DNA of 64,000 bases from Rhodospirillaceae bacterium (GTDB taxonomy: Bacteria; Pseudomonadota; Alphaproteobacteria; JAEUKQ01): the NCBI GenBank assembly GCA_016722635.1, contig JADKIX010000010.1, positions 186,001 to 250,000 on the forward strand, written 5' to 3'. A model generated the notes under the pieces. It was not told where the DNA came from. It saw nothing but the letters and a program-made list of their open reading frames with translations, and did not search any database. The position numbers and the translations under genes were made by a program. Below are positions 43,719 through 51,025 of this stretch, in pieces; within the stretch, counting starts at the first letter, position 1; every line of letters begins with the position of its first letter.

Positions 43719-45200
43719 TTACCCAACACTACCCTCTAAACTAAGACCTAATAATTTCTGTGCCTCCACCGCAAACTCCATCGGCAATTCTTGTAATACC
43801 TGTCTACAAAAACCATTCACAATCAACGAGACTGCATCTTCTGCACTAAAACCACGTTGTTGACAATAAAACAATTGCTCTTCACTGATTTTTGAGGTGG
43901 TGGCTTCATGCTCGGTATAAGAACTGGCATTACGGTTTTCGATGTAAGGGATGGTGTGTGCCCCGCATGCTTGACCAATCAATAAGGAATCGCACTGCGT
44001 GAAATTGCGCGCCTGATCTGCGGCATTCTGAATACGGACAAGGCCGCGGTAAGTATTTTGCGCTTTGCCTGCTGAAATTCCCTTGGAAATAATGGTGGAT
44101 TTAGTATTTTTGCCGATATGGATCATCTTGGTGCCTGTATCGGCCTGTTGATAGTGATTAGTTAAGGCAATGGAATAAAATTTGCCGACCGAATAATCGC
44201 CTTGCAAAATACAGCTGGGATATTTCCAAGTAATAGCTGACCCCGTTTCCACTTGTGTCCAAGATATTTTAGAACGGATTCCGCGGCAAGCCCCACGCTT
44301 GGTAACAAAATTATAAATACCGCCTTTGCCTTGCTCATCGCCGGGGTACCAGTTTTGCACCGTCGAATATTTGATTTCTGCTTCATCCAAAGCGATTAAT
44401 TCAACTACCGCCGCATGCAATTGGTGTTCATCCCGCATGGGGGCGGTGCATCCCTCCAAATAACTGACATAACTGCTTTTATCAGCAATAATTAAGGTGC
44501 GTTCAAATTGGCCGGTTTTAGCAGCATTAATACGGAAATAAGTGGAAAGTTCCATCGGGCAACGTACGCCCGGCGGTATATATACGAATGATCCGTCGGT
44601 AAAAACGGCCGAATTTAAAGTTGCATAAAAATTATCGGAAGAGGGGACAACACTGCCTAAATATTTTTTGATTAAATCGGGGTGTTTTTGTACCGCTTCG
44701 GAAATGGAGCAAAAAACAACCCCGACTTTGGCTAACTCTTCCCGAAAAGTGGTTGCAACGGAAACGCTGTCAAATACCGCATCAACTGCAACCCCTGATA
44801 ATTGCTGCTGTTCATGCAGCGGTATCCCTAGTTTCTCATAGGTTTGGCGGATTTTAGGATCAATCTCATCCATGCTTTGTAAGGAGGGTTTTGATTTGGG
44901 AGCGGAATAATAATGGGCGTCTTGATAATCAATTTTGCTATAATTCAATTTTGCCCAAGTGGGTTCAACCATGGTTTGCCAAAAGCGAAAAGCTTTTAAT
45001 CGCCAATCCAGCAACCAAGAAGGTTCATTTTTTTTTGCTGAAATGAACCGAACAATATCTTCATTCAGGCCTTTGGGCGCCGTATCGCTTTCAATATCTG
45101 TGATAAAACCATATTTATATTTTTCTGCCATCACCGATTCAACGGATTGGTTAAGATTTTTTGGGGCTGAGGGGAAGGTTTTCAAATCCGCCTGTTTCAT
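43719..45200 (-). CDS. sufB: SUF scaffold subunit SufB
   Basis: SufB is the main cluster-assembly subunit. Conserved blocks are PPGVRCPMELSTYFRIN, SYLEGCTAP, NFVTKRGACRG, the SISKG-like IISKGISAGKAQNTYRG and the near-C-terminal NRNASSYTEHEATTSKI, with QRGFSAEDAVSLIVNGFC at the end. The 493-residue length is normal. The start overlaps the stop of the Rrf2 regulator (ATGA), so regulator and scaffold are translationally coupled. It is the second gene of the operon. Confidence 0.96.
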   Translation of the reverse strand: MKQADLKTFPSAPKNLNQSVESVMAEKYKYGFITDIESDTAPKGLNEDIVRFISAKKNEPSWLLDWRLKAFRFWQTMVEPTWAKLNYSKIDYQDAHYYSAPKSKPSLQSMDEIDPKIRQTYEKLGIPLHEQQQLSGVAVDAVFDSVSVATTFREELAKVGVVFCSISEAVQKHPDLIKKYLGSVVPSSDNFYATLNSAVFTDGSFVYIPPGVRCPMELSTYFRINAAKTGQFERTLIIADKSSYVSYLEGCTAPMRDEHQLHAAVVELIALDEAEIKYSTVQNWYPGDEQGKGGIYNFVTKRGACRGIRSKISWTQVETGSAITWKYPSCILQGDYSVGKFYSIALTNHYQQADTGTKMIHIGKNTKSTIISKGISAGKAQNTYRGLVRIQNAADQARNFTQCDSLLIGQACGAHTIPYIENRNASSYTEHEATTSKISEEQLFYCQQRGFSAEDAVSLIVNGFCRQVLQELPMEFAVEAQKLLGLSLEGSVG

Positions 45201-45682
45201 AATTTTATCCCGTTTATTTTAGGGTGTTCTTGAAAAATTTCAAAAACAACCGCTGAAGACGAAGCAACCGGCGGCTTCGCTTTTTGGACAAGGTCAGCCA
45301 AGGGTACCGCTGCAAAAATCTGCCGAATAGCCTGATTAATTTTTTGCCAACTGGCACGCGATTGACAACTATCTTCCAAAGAGCAGCGAATATTTAGATG
45401 ATCAGCGCATAAAGTTAAACTAATAGGGCCATCAATAGCCGTAATAATATCAGCCAAAGAAATGTCTGACATATTTTTATTTAGGCAATACCCACCTTTT
45501 ACACCACGATGGGAGGCTAAAACATCTTTTTTACGCAAACAGGTCAGAATTTTGGCAACTGTTGTTTCCGGTAAATTGGTTAGATGTGCTAATTCCTGGG
45601 AATTATAGATGGAACGAGGGGATAAGCTTATTTGGCCCATAATCGCCACGGCGTAATCAGCCAATCGGCTAAGTCGGATCAT
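45197..45682 (-). CDS. Rrf2-family SUF operon regulator (IscR/SufR type)
   Basis: The N-terminal winged helix (MIRLSRLADYAV...LAHLTNLPETTVAKILTCLRKKDVL, in pieces) is that of Rrf2 proteins. Three cysteines, Cys92, Cys100 and Cys106 (LCADHLNIRCSLEDSC), sit where Fe-S cluster ligands lie in IscR. It probably senses Fe-S status and represses its own operon, which it heads. The length of 161 residues includes an Ala/Val/Ser-rich tail. A palindrome lies 20 bp upstream of its start at 45703-45727. Confidence 0.92.
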   Translation of the reverse strand: MIRLSRLADYAVAIMGQISLSPRSIYNSQELAHLTNLPETTVAKILTCLRKKDVLASHRGVKGGYCLNKNMSDISLADIITAIDGPISLTLCADHLNIRCSLEDSCQSRASWQKINQAIRQIFAAVPLADLVQKAKPPVASSSAVVFEIFQEHPKINGIKL

Positions 45683-45702
45683 ATCTAGTAACTTTCACAT
45701 AT

Positions 45703-45727
45703 AATCAAGACCTTTTTAGTCTTGATT
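45703..45727. promoter_or_regulatory. Palindromic candidate operator of the suf operon
   Basis: The 9-bp arms AATCAAGAC (45703-45711) and GTCTTGATT (45719-45727) are perfect complements around a 7-bp spacer. The site lies between the candidate -10 box and the Rrf2 gene, where a repressor would block transcription. A binding protein is inferred, most likely the Rrf2 protein encoded next to it. Confidence 0.6.
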
Positions 45728-45729
45728 GA

Positions 45730-45757
45730 AAAATAACATACTGAAGGCCGAAGTCAA
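45730..45757 (-). promoter_or_regulatory. Candidate promoter of the suf operon
   Basis: On the minus strand TTGACT (45757-45752) and TATTTT (45735-45730) are 16 bp apart, directly upstream of the palindrome. Confidence 0.4.
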
Positions 45758-45763
45758 GGATTG

Positions 45764-45790
45764 AAAAAATAAATGCAATATTTTTTGCAT
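45764..45790 (-). terminator. Possible terminator behind cbiD
   Basis: On the minus strand ATGCAA and TTGCAT pair around a 6-nt loop and are followed by TTATTTTTT. The stem is weak and AT-rich. Confidence 0.4.
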
Positions 45791-45843
45791 GGGGAAAGTG
45801 CTGAGGATACTAAAAAATAATGGGCAGAAATATTTATAACGGT

Positions 45844-46938
45844 TCAAGAAGGTAAGGGGGATCTGCCAATTAAATGAGCTTGCCTATCAAAGATTAATAT
45901 TTCGATATCCATTTGATGTTTTGCCGTATCCAATGCAATTTGCCTTGCATCGCTAGCCACCGCACTGGCTAAAGGAAGCTGATGTTTTTCTGCCTCCAAC
46001 ATAATTTCTAGGGCGCTGTTACCCTCTAGGGCCTTTTGTTGCAAGACTGACGAACCACCTAATTGACCCAGAGTTTTTGCCAAATAGGGGCGATCAATTT
46101 GGCTGCGACCGGAATGTAAATCCAAAAATCCAGCCGCCAGTTTGGAAATCTTAGCAAAACCACCTGCAATGGTTACCGTTGGGATGGGGTGGCGGGATAA
46201 ATATTTTAACATCCCACCAGCAAAATCTCCCATATCAATCATGGCTTCATCCGCAGGCTTGTATAATTGCCGCACACCCGTTTCAGAAGTGCTACCGGTG
46301 CAGGCAAAAGCGTGTTGAATATCATTGGCCCGGCAAACATCAATCCCCTGGTGGATAGAGGCAATCCAAGCGGCACAACTAAAGGGGATCACAATCCCTG
46401 TCGTGCCCAATATGGAAATCCCACCAATAATCCCTAATCTTGGGTTCCAGGTGTGTTTGGCCAGCTCCAAGCCGTTATCAACAGAAATTGTAATTTCAGC
46501 TCCACCGTGATAATTATATTGCTGAAAAATTCGTTTCATTTCCTCCGTCATCATTGCTCTAGGTACCGGATTAATAGCGGGTTCGCCGATGGCCAGGGGT
46601 AACCCTGCTTTTGTGACGGTTCCAACCCCTCTGCCCGCTATAAATTGTATGATTTCTGGGTTAGGGGTCAATTTAACGGTTGATACAATCAGCGCCCCAT
46701 GGGTCACGTCAGGATCATCGCCTGCGTCTTTAATAACCCCTGCTTGGGCATAATTAAGGTTATTACTGGTATAAGCTAACGTAAAATCGGTATGGCCGCC
46801 ACGTGGCAAATGTATGGAAACCGGATCAGGAAAGTCGCCCGTGAACAGTGCTATACATGCAGCCTTACTAGCTGCTGTGGCGCAGCTGCCTGTTGTCCAG
46901 CCTCTCTTGAGGAGTGAAACCTGGGGCTTGATGATCAT
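45844..46938 (-). CDS. cbiD: Cobalt-precorrin-5B C1-methyltransferase CbiD
   Basis: CbiD methylates C1 and is part of the anaerobic (cobalt-early) corrin pathway. The N-terminal RGWTTGSCATAA (residues about 12-23) is diagnostic; KDAGDDPDVTHG, GRGVGTVTKAGLPLAIGEPAINPVPR (read in parts) and GISILGTTGIV follow. The 364-residue length is normal. It is alone: no other cobalamin gene is in the window, and no cobalamin riboswitch-like element is seen upstream. It is the next reverse-strand gene before the suf promoter. Confidence 0.92.
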   Translation of the reverse strand: MIIKPQVSLLKRGWTTGSCATAASKAACIALFTGDFPDPVSIHLPRGGHTDFTLAYTSNNLNYAQAGVIKDAGDDPDVTHGALIVSTVKLTPNPEIIQFIAGRGVGTVTKAGLPLAIGEPAINPVPRAMMTEEMKRIFQQYNYHGGAEITISVDNGLELAKHTWNPRLGIIGGISILGTTGIVIPFSCAAWIASIHQGIDVCRANDIQHAFACTGSTSETGVRQLYKPADEAMIDMGDFAGGMLKYLSRHPIPTVTIAGGFAKISKLAAGFLDLHSGRSQIDRPYLAKTLGQLGGSSVLQQKALEGNSALEIMLEAEKHQLPLASAVASDARQIALDTAKHQMDIEILIFDRQAHLIGRSPLPS

Positions 46939-47067
46939 CTATTCCACCAATTGTTAGGTAAAAAATTAATTTTCTGCATCCTACGGATTATCATGACTTG
47001 AATTTTTTAGAGCATAAACAGGCTAGCGAATAAAAATTAAATAGTGGTATTAAATCAAATAATGGTA

Positions 47068-47096
47068 TTGTAGGATAATCAAGATATCTTTATACG
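47068..47096 (+). promoter_or_regulatory. Weak promoter candidate
   Basis: TTGTAG (47068-47073) and TATACG (47091-47096) are 17 bp apart, about 30 bp before the next gene. Confidence 0.3.
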
Positions 47097-47125
47097 GTGC
47101 GGATAATATTTTAAGGGAAAAAAAG

Positions 47126-47548
47126 ATGAGAAAATTAAACTTAATGATGGTTTTAGGTGGATTTTTATTTTCTTCGGTTAGTTATGGGCAAACCAGTAAC
47201 CCAGCTCAAGATAACTCTATTTCCGTGGTTTTACCAATTGATGTGGTCATTGAGGGAAGTTATCAGGCAACGGGCGTGAATCCAGATGGAGGAAGATACG
47301 AAGCTGTCGTAGCGGTGAGTAAGTCAGGCCAAACTTATAAAGTTGCTTGGGCGGTTGGCGATCAGCAATATGTAGGTACGGGTATACTTCAGGGAGATTC
47401 TTTTGCCGTTGTATGGGTGGGAGGCAATGATCTGCCGCCGGGGTTGGTCGTTTACAAGGTTAATGCAGATCGAACTTTTGATGGCACATATGCGTATTTG
47501 GGAAGCACCCAATTGGCTTTCGAAACGTGGAAGCCCCGCAAACGCTAA
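47126..47548 (+). CDS. Secreted beta-rich protein of unknown function
   Basis: The 140-residue protein has a signal peptide ending in SYGQ (about residue 22). The mature part alternates strands with G-x-Y-x-x-x-G-x-NPDGGRYE, GQTYKVAWAVG, QYVGTGILQGDSFAVVW and LVVYKV. Similar small periplasmic proteins are common in alphaproteobacteria, but I cannot name one. AAGGGA precedes the start. It is a single-gene unit with its own tandem terminators, between the cbiD and MFS genes. Confidence 0.65.
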   Translation: MRKLNLMMVLGGFLFSSVSYGQTSNPAQDNSISVVLPIDVVIEGSYQATGVNPDGGRYEAVVAVSKSGQTYKVAWAVGDQQYVGTGILQGDSFAVVWVGGNDLPPGLVVYKVNADRTFDGTYAYLGSTQLAFETWKPRKR

Positions 47549-47556
47549 GTTGTTAT

Positions 47557-47590
47557 TCCCCATTGATTGGTAGTGGGGAGCATTTTTTAT
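47557..47590 (+). terminator. Terminator 1 behind the secreted protein
   Basis: TCCCCA (47557-47562) pairs with TGGGGA (47574-47579), followed by GCATTTTTTAT. Confidence 0.6.
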
Positions 47591-47602
47591 AACCATAGGA
47601 TG

Positions 47603-47631
47603 GCCCCGGATATTTTGCCGGGGCTTTTTAT
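47603..47631 (+). terminator. Terminator 2, strong
   Basis: GCCCCGG (47603-47609) pairs with CCGGGGC (47618-47624) around an 8-nt loop, followed by TTTTTATTT. Confidence 0.85.
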
Positions 47632-47797
47632 TTAGGCATAGCGTGATTGCTAAAATTGATTCGGACTATCCATTGCTTGTTTTGATCTTTCTTATCTTTA
47701 TTTTCTTATTTGCATAAATAAGGATTTTCTTATAAAAACAAAAAAAGCCTGCATATTCCATGAAAAGATTTTGTTCACAAAAATTAGGCACTAAATA

Positions 47798-49039
47798 ATG
47801 CATCTCATCCGCTCCATTGCCCCCTTGTTAATTGGTATTGGCATCCTGATTATTGGCAATGGGCTGGCGGGGATTGTGTTGCCAATCAAAATGAGTGATT
47901 TGCATTATTCCGAACAAGTTTCCGGGCTGATCATGGCTTGTTATTACATTGGTTTTGCCTTGGGTGCCAGAATGGCCCAACGTATTATTAGCAATGTCGG
48001 CCATGTCAGGGCTTTTGCTGCCTTATCGGCAACCGTCGCGGCAGCGATTTTGGCTTATGGCTTAGTGCCGGAAGCAATATCTTGGGGAATGTTACGCGGC
48101 CTGAACGGTTTTGCCATGGCCGTGCTTTTTGCAATCATTGAAAGTTGGTTGAGTGAACGCAGCGCCAACCATAATCGTGGCCAGGTTTTATCTTTGTATA
48201 TGGTGACTTCGTATTTCGGCAGCGGTTCTGGCCAATTGTTGGTCAATGTGCAACCGACCACGGGGATTGAATTATTTTGTTTGGCCGGATTGATTGTGGT
48301 TGTTTCCTTAATTCCGATTGTTCTGACAAAAAACGCCAGTCCTGATGTCAAACAAATTAAACCCCTATCATTTCGAAGTTTGTACCGGTTGTCGCCTTTG
48401 GGAATAGTTGGCACAATCGGGGCGGGGTTGCTCAGTGGCGGATTTTACGGGATGGGGGCGATTTTTGCTGATAAAGCTGGCTTAGATACGCTCGAGAAAT
48501 CATTATTTATGTTTTCTGCCATCCTCGGCGGCTTATTAATCCAATGGCCGATTGGGAAATTATCTGATCGTTATAACCGACGTCAAGTATTGTTATGGAT
48601 TGCAGCTTGTATCAGTATTATTTGTATTTTTGCTTTCAGCTGGTCATTTATTTCCGCCTATTACTTCCATATTTTATTAATTATTGCTTTGATATTTGGG
48701 GGTATGGCTGCCACCCTATATCCTCTATGTTTAGCCCACACATTTACTTATGTTGAAAAAAGCAATATGGTATCTGCGAATAGCGGGCTACTGTTGACCT
48801 GGGCGCTTGGCGCTTCCTCAGGGCCAGTATTGGCAGGGGTGTTAATGCGGAATTTAGGGGAATCGGGCTTTTTTCTTTACCTTGCTGTAGTTTCTGTATT
48901 CCTGGTAGGCTTCATTAAGTACCGGATGGGCCGCCGACCCCCCAAACCTTTGGAAGAACAAGCGGTCTTCCTGCCCATGCCAGAAAATGCTTTAGAAACA
49001 AGCGCTTTAGACCCGCGTGCGAGGAATCAAGAACAATAA
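47798..49039 (+). CDS. MFS transporter, YcaD-like
   Basis: The 413-residue protein has about twelve membrane segments. The sequence of the first half (ACYYIGFALGARMAQRIISNVGHVRAF) and the motif RGLNGFAMAVLFAIIESWLSE resemble the YcaD subfamily of MFS transporters. The A-motif-like GKLSDRYNRR occurs between the helices of the second half. The substrate is unknown. The last 40 residues are hydrophilic. The gene is single, 249 bp after the preceding stop with two terminators between, so it has its own promoter. Confidence 0.82.
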   Translation: MHLIRSIAPLLIGIGILIIGNGLAGIVLPIKMSDLHYSEQVSGLIMACYYIGFALGARMAQRIISNVGHVRAFAALSATVAAAILAYGLVPEAISWGMLRGLNGFAMAVLFAIIESWLSERSANHNRGQVLSLYMVTSYFGSGSGQLLVNVQPTTGIELFCLAGLIVVVSLIPIVLTKNASPDVKQIKPLSFRSLYRLSPLGIVGTIGAGLLSGGFYGMGAIFADKAGLDTLEKSLFMFSAILGGLLIQWPIGKLSDRYNRRQVLLWIAACISIICIFAFSWSFISAYYFHILLIIALIFGGMAATLYPLCLAHTFTYVEKSNMVSANSGLLLTWALGASSGPVLAGVLMRNLGESGFFLYLAVVSVFLVGFIKYRMGRRPPKPLEEQAVFLPMPENALETSALDPRARNQEQ

Positions 49040-49136
49040 GAGATAAGGCTTAACCTAAGTGCTTCAATCATTTTAGGGGTTGCTGAACGATGATTGGCTA
49101 AAAGCAGTATCAAAAAAAGGGAAGGCGCGACTAAAA

Positions 49137-50420
49137 CTAGTGCCGCTCAGCGGTTGCCGGGACGTTTTTAACCAGGAAACAACTGAAGGTTTTTTTGACT
49201 AACAATTTGCAAGCTTCAGATGCTTTTTGATTGGTTAAACCCAGCAACCTGGCGCGATAAAATGTCTTTCCTTTACCTGCCTGATAAACGGTTATGTTGG
49301 CTTGCCCATAAGATGATTGCCCCAATACGGTAATCGCTTGATTTAGCTCGTCCTGTGCTAAATTATAGGTTGCAAAAGCGCCTATCTGAATGCCCCAACT
49401 CTTTTCCTGGCCCGACGGCTCAGCATATATAGCAACACTTGGTTTCAGAGCAGGTTTTAAAGAAGCAGGATTGGGTAATGGTTTGGAATTTCGGACTGGC
49501 TGACGATTGATAGGGGCAAATAAAGTGCTTTGCTGGGTGAGAGGTTTATTAATCTCTTTAAAACCCATATTTAATAAGCGAATCATTTGCTTTGTACGCA
49601 GAGCTGAGGAACGAGCACCCATCACAACGACGACTAAGCGATTGTTGCCACGTTGGGCTGACGTAATCAAATTATATCCCGACGCCCGGATATAGCCTGT
49701 TTTTAACCCGTCAGCGCCGTCATATTCTTTTAATAAACTGTTATGGGTAAAAAACTGCCGGTTATGATAGGTAAAGCTTTTTTTAGAAAAATATTGATAA
49801 TACTCTGGATATTCCCGAATAAGGGCCAAAGATAATCTGCCCATATCTGCGGCTGTGGTCACCTGTTTAAAGTGGGGTAGGCCTGAAGCATTACCAAAAG
49901 TTGTTTGGATAAGGCCAATTTTTTTTGCCTTCTCATTCATCAACTTTACGAAACTGGCCTCACTGTCAGCCAAGTTCTCTGCGATAACAACGGCCGCATC
50001 ATTAGCTGAATGAATGATCAATGCTTGGATGGCATCTTCAACTGTAATCGTATCCCCTGTCTTTAGACCGACTTTTGTCGCGGGCATAATCGAGGCACGA
50101 TGAGAAATTAAAAGTTTTTGATTCAGTTTTAATTGCCCTTTATCCAAGGCATCAAAAACCAACATCAACGTCATCACTTTGGTTAAAGAGGCAGGATAAG
50201 TAACGACATTAGATTTTGATTCGGCGATTACCAAGCCGTTGCTGGCATTGACAATGACATAGGAAGAAACGGGCGTACGGGCCTGGACAAAATTTAAGCT
50301 GGCAATGATTAAATGACAGGCAGCCAACAATAAGAAAACGGGGGAAAACCGTCGCATAATAGGGTGGGATTGCAACTTTACAGGTGATCCTGAAAATGTA
50401 GTTTTTAAGAAATAAAACAT
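49137..50420 (-). CDS. D-alanyl-D-alanine carboxypeptidase (PBP5/DacA-like) with a C-terminal SPOR domain
   Basis: This serine D,D-carboxypeptidase trims peptidoglycan pentapeptides. The motifs are S-x-x-K at Ser78-Lys81 (ASLTK), S-x-N at Ser138-Asn140 (HSAND), and K-T-G at Lys240-Gly242 (GLKTG). A signal peptide begins at Met22 (MRRFSPVFLLLAACHL...FVQA), so translation could start there, at about 50357. In place of the usual PBP5 C-terminal domain a SPOR domain (about 345-420; WGIQIGAFATYNLAQDEL) should bind denuded peptidoglycan at the septum. It is divergent from clpS. Confidence 0.88.
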   Translation of the reverse strand: MFYFLKTTFSGSPVKLQSHPIMRRFSPVFLLLAACHLIIASLNFVQARTPVSSYVIVNASNGLVIAESKSNVVTYPASLTKVMTLMLVFDALDKGQLKLNQKLLISHRASIMPATKVGLKTGDTITVEDAIQALIIHSANDAAVVIAENLADSEASFVKLMNEKAKKIGLIQTTFGNASGLPHFKQVTTAADMGRLSLALIREYPEYYQYFSKKSFTYHNRQFFTHNSLLKEYDGADGLKTGYIRASGYNLITSAQRGNNRLVVVVMGARSSALRTKQMIRLLNMGFKEINKPLTQQSTLFAPINRQPVRNSKPLPNPASLKPALKPSVAIYAEPSGQEKSWGIQIGAFATYNLAQDELNQAITVLGQSSYGQANITVYQAGKGKTFYRARLLGLTNQKASEACKLLVKKTFSCFLVKNVPATAERH

Positions 50421-50563
50421 GAATGCGCAACATATGTATTTTTATAATAATGTAAAAAGCTAAGTGATTTGCTTTAATCCCGCAACTATAAAAATAATCG
50501 AAAGATTTGTAACCATTTTATGGGATGGATGTTGAGAGGATGTATAACAATTAATTCCACGGC

Positions 50564-50594
50564 CTTGAGATTTTCTGATTTTATGACTACATTA
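50564..50594 (+). promoter_or_regulatory. Promoter for clpSA, possibly sigma-32 dependent
   Basis: TTGAGA (50565-50570) and TACATT (50588-50593) are 17 bp apart, a reasonable sigma-70 pair. The same bases also read CTTGAGA-16 bp-CTACATTA, near the heat-shock consensus CTTGAAA/CCCCATNT. It lies about 55 bp before clpS. Confidence 0.4.
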
Positions 50595-50648
50595 GCACTA
50601 TCGGTGCGATCATATTTTTGTAAAGCTTAAGGATAAACGATTTATTAC

Positions 50649-51023
50649 ATGGACAATACAGCATTTTCCCCGGTGGATAACGGTATGGGTAGCCAGCATA
50701 ATAAGATGGGTGGTTTAGAACATCACCAAACTGCCGTATTGATTAAAAGTAAGCCAAAAGCTCAAACTAAAAAGCCGCCTAAATATAAAGTTTTGTTGTT
50801 AAATGATGATTTTACTCCAATGGAGTTTGTGGTAAATGTATTGAAAAAATTCTTCGATAAAGGTTATGAAGAAGCAACCTACATTATGCTGCAAGTTCAC
50901 CAAAAAGGGTTGGGAATATGTGGGGTTTATGTATATGATATTGCAGAAATTAAAGTAACCCATGTTAATGAATTTTCTCGTCATCATGGATTCCCTCTTC
51001 AATGCACTATGGAGAAAGAATAA
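50649..51023 (+). CDS. clpS: ATP-dependent Clp protease adaptor ClpS
   Basis: ClpS delivers N-degron substrates to ClpA. The core is KYKVLLLNDDFTPMEFVVNVLKKFF (in parts), with the acidic pocket residues NDD and the FTPMEFV helix, and then the IMLQVHQKGLGICGVYVYDIAE block with the His needed for N-degron recognition. The N-terminal 45 residues are polar and not conserved; a later start is not supported. The length is 124 residues. It is 2 bp before clpA, the usual pair. Confidence 0.95.
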   Translation: MDNTAFSPVDNGMGSQHNKMGGLEHHQTAVLIKSKPKAQTKKPPKYKVLLLNDDFTPMEFVVNVLKKFFDKGYEEATYIMLQVHQKGLGICGVYVYDIAEIKVTHVNEFSRHHGFPLQCTMEKE

Positions 51024-51025
51024 AC

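Noticed and set aside
46939..47125. Cobalamin riboswitch upstream of cbiD
   Set aside because: No B12-box-like conserved sequence or large structured leader is visible.
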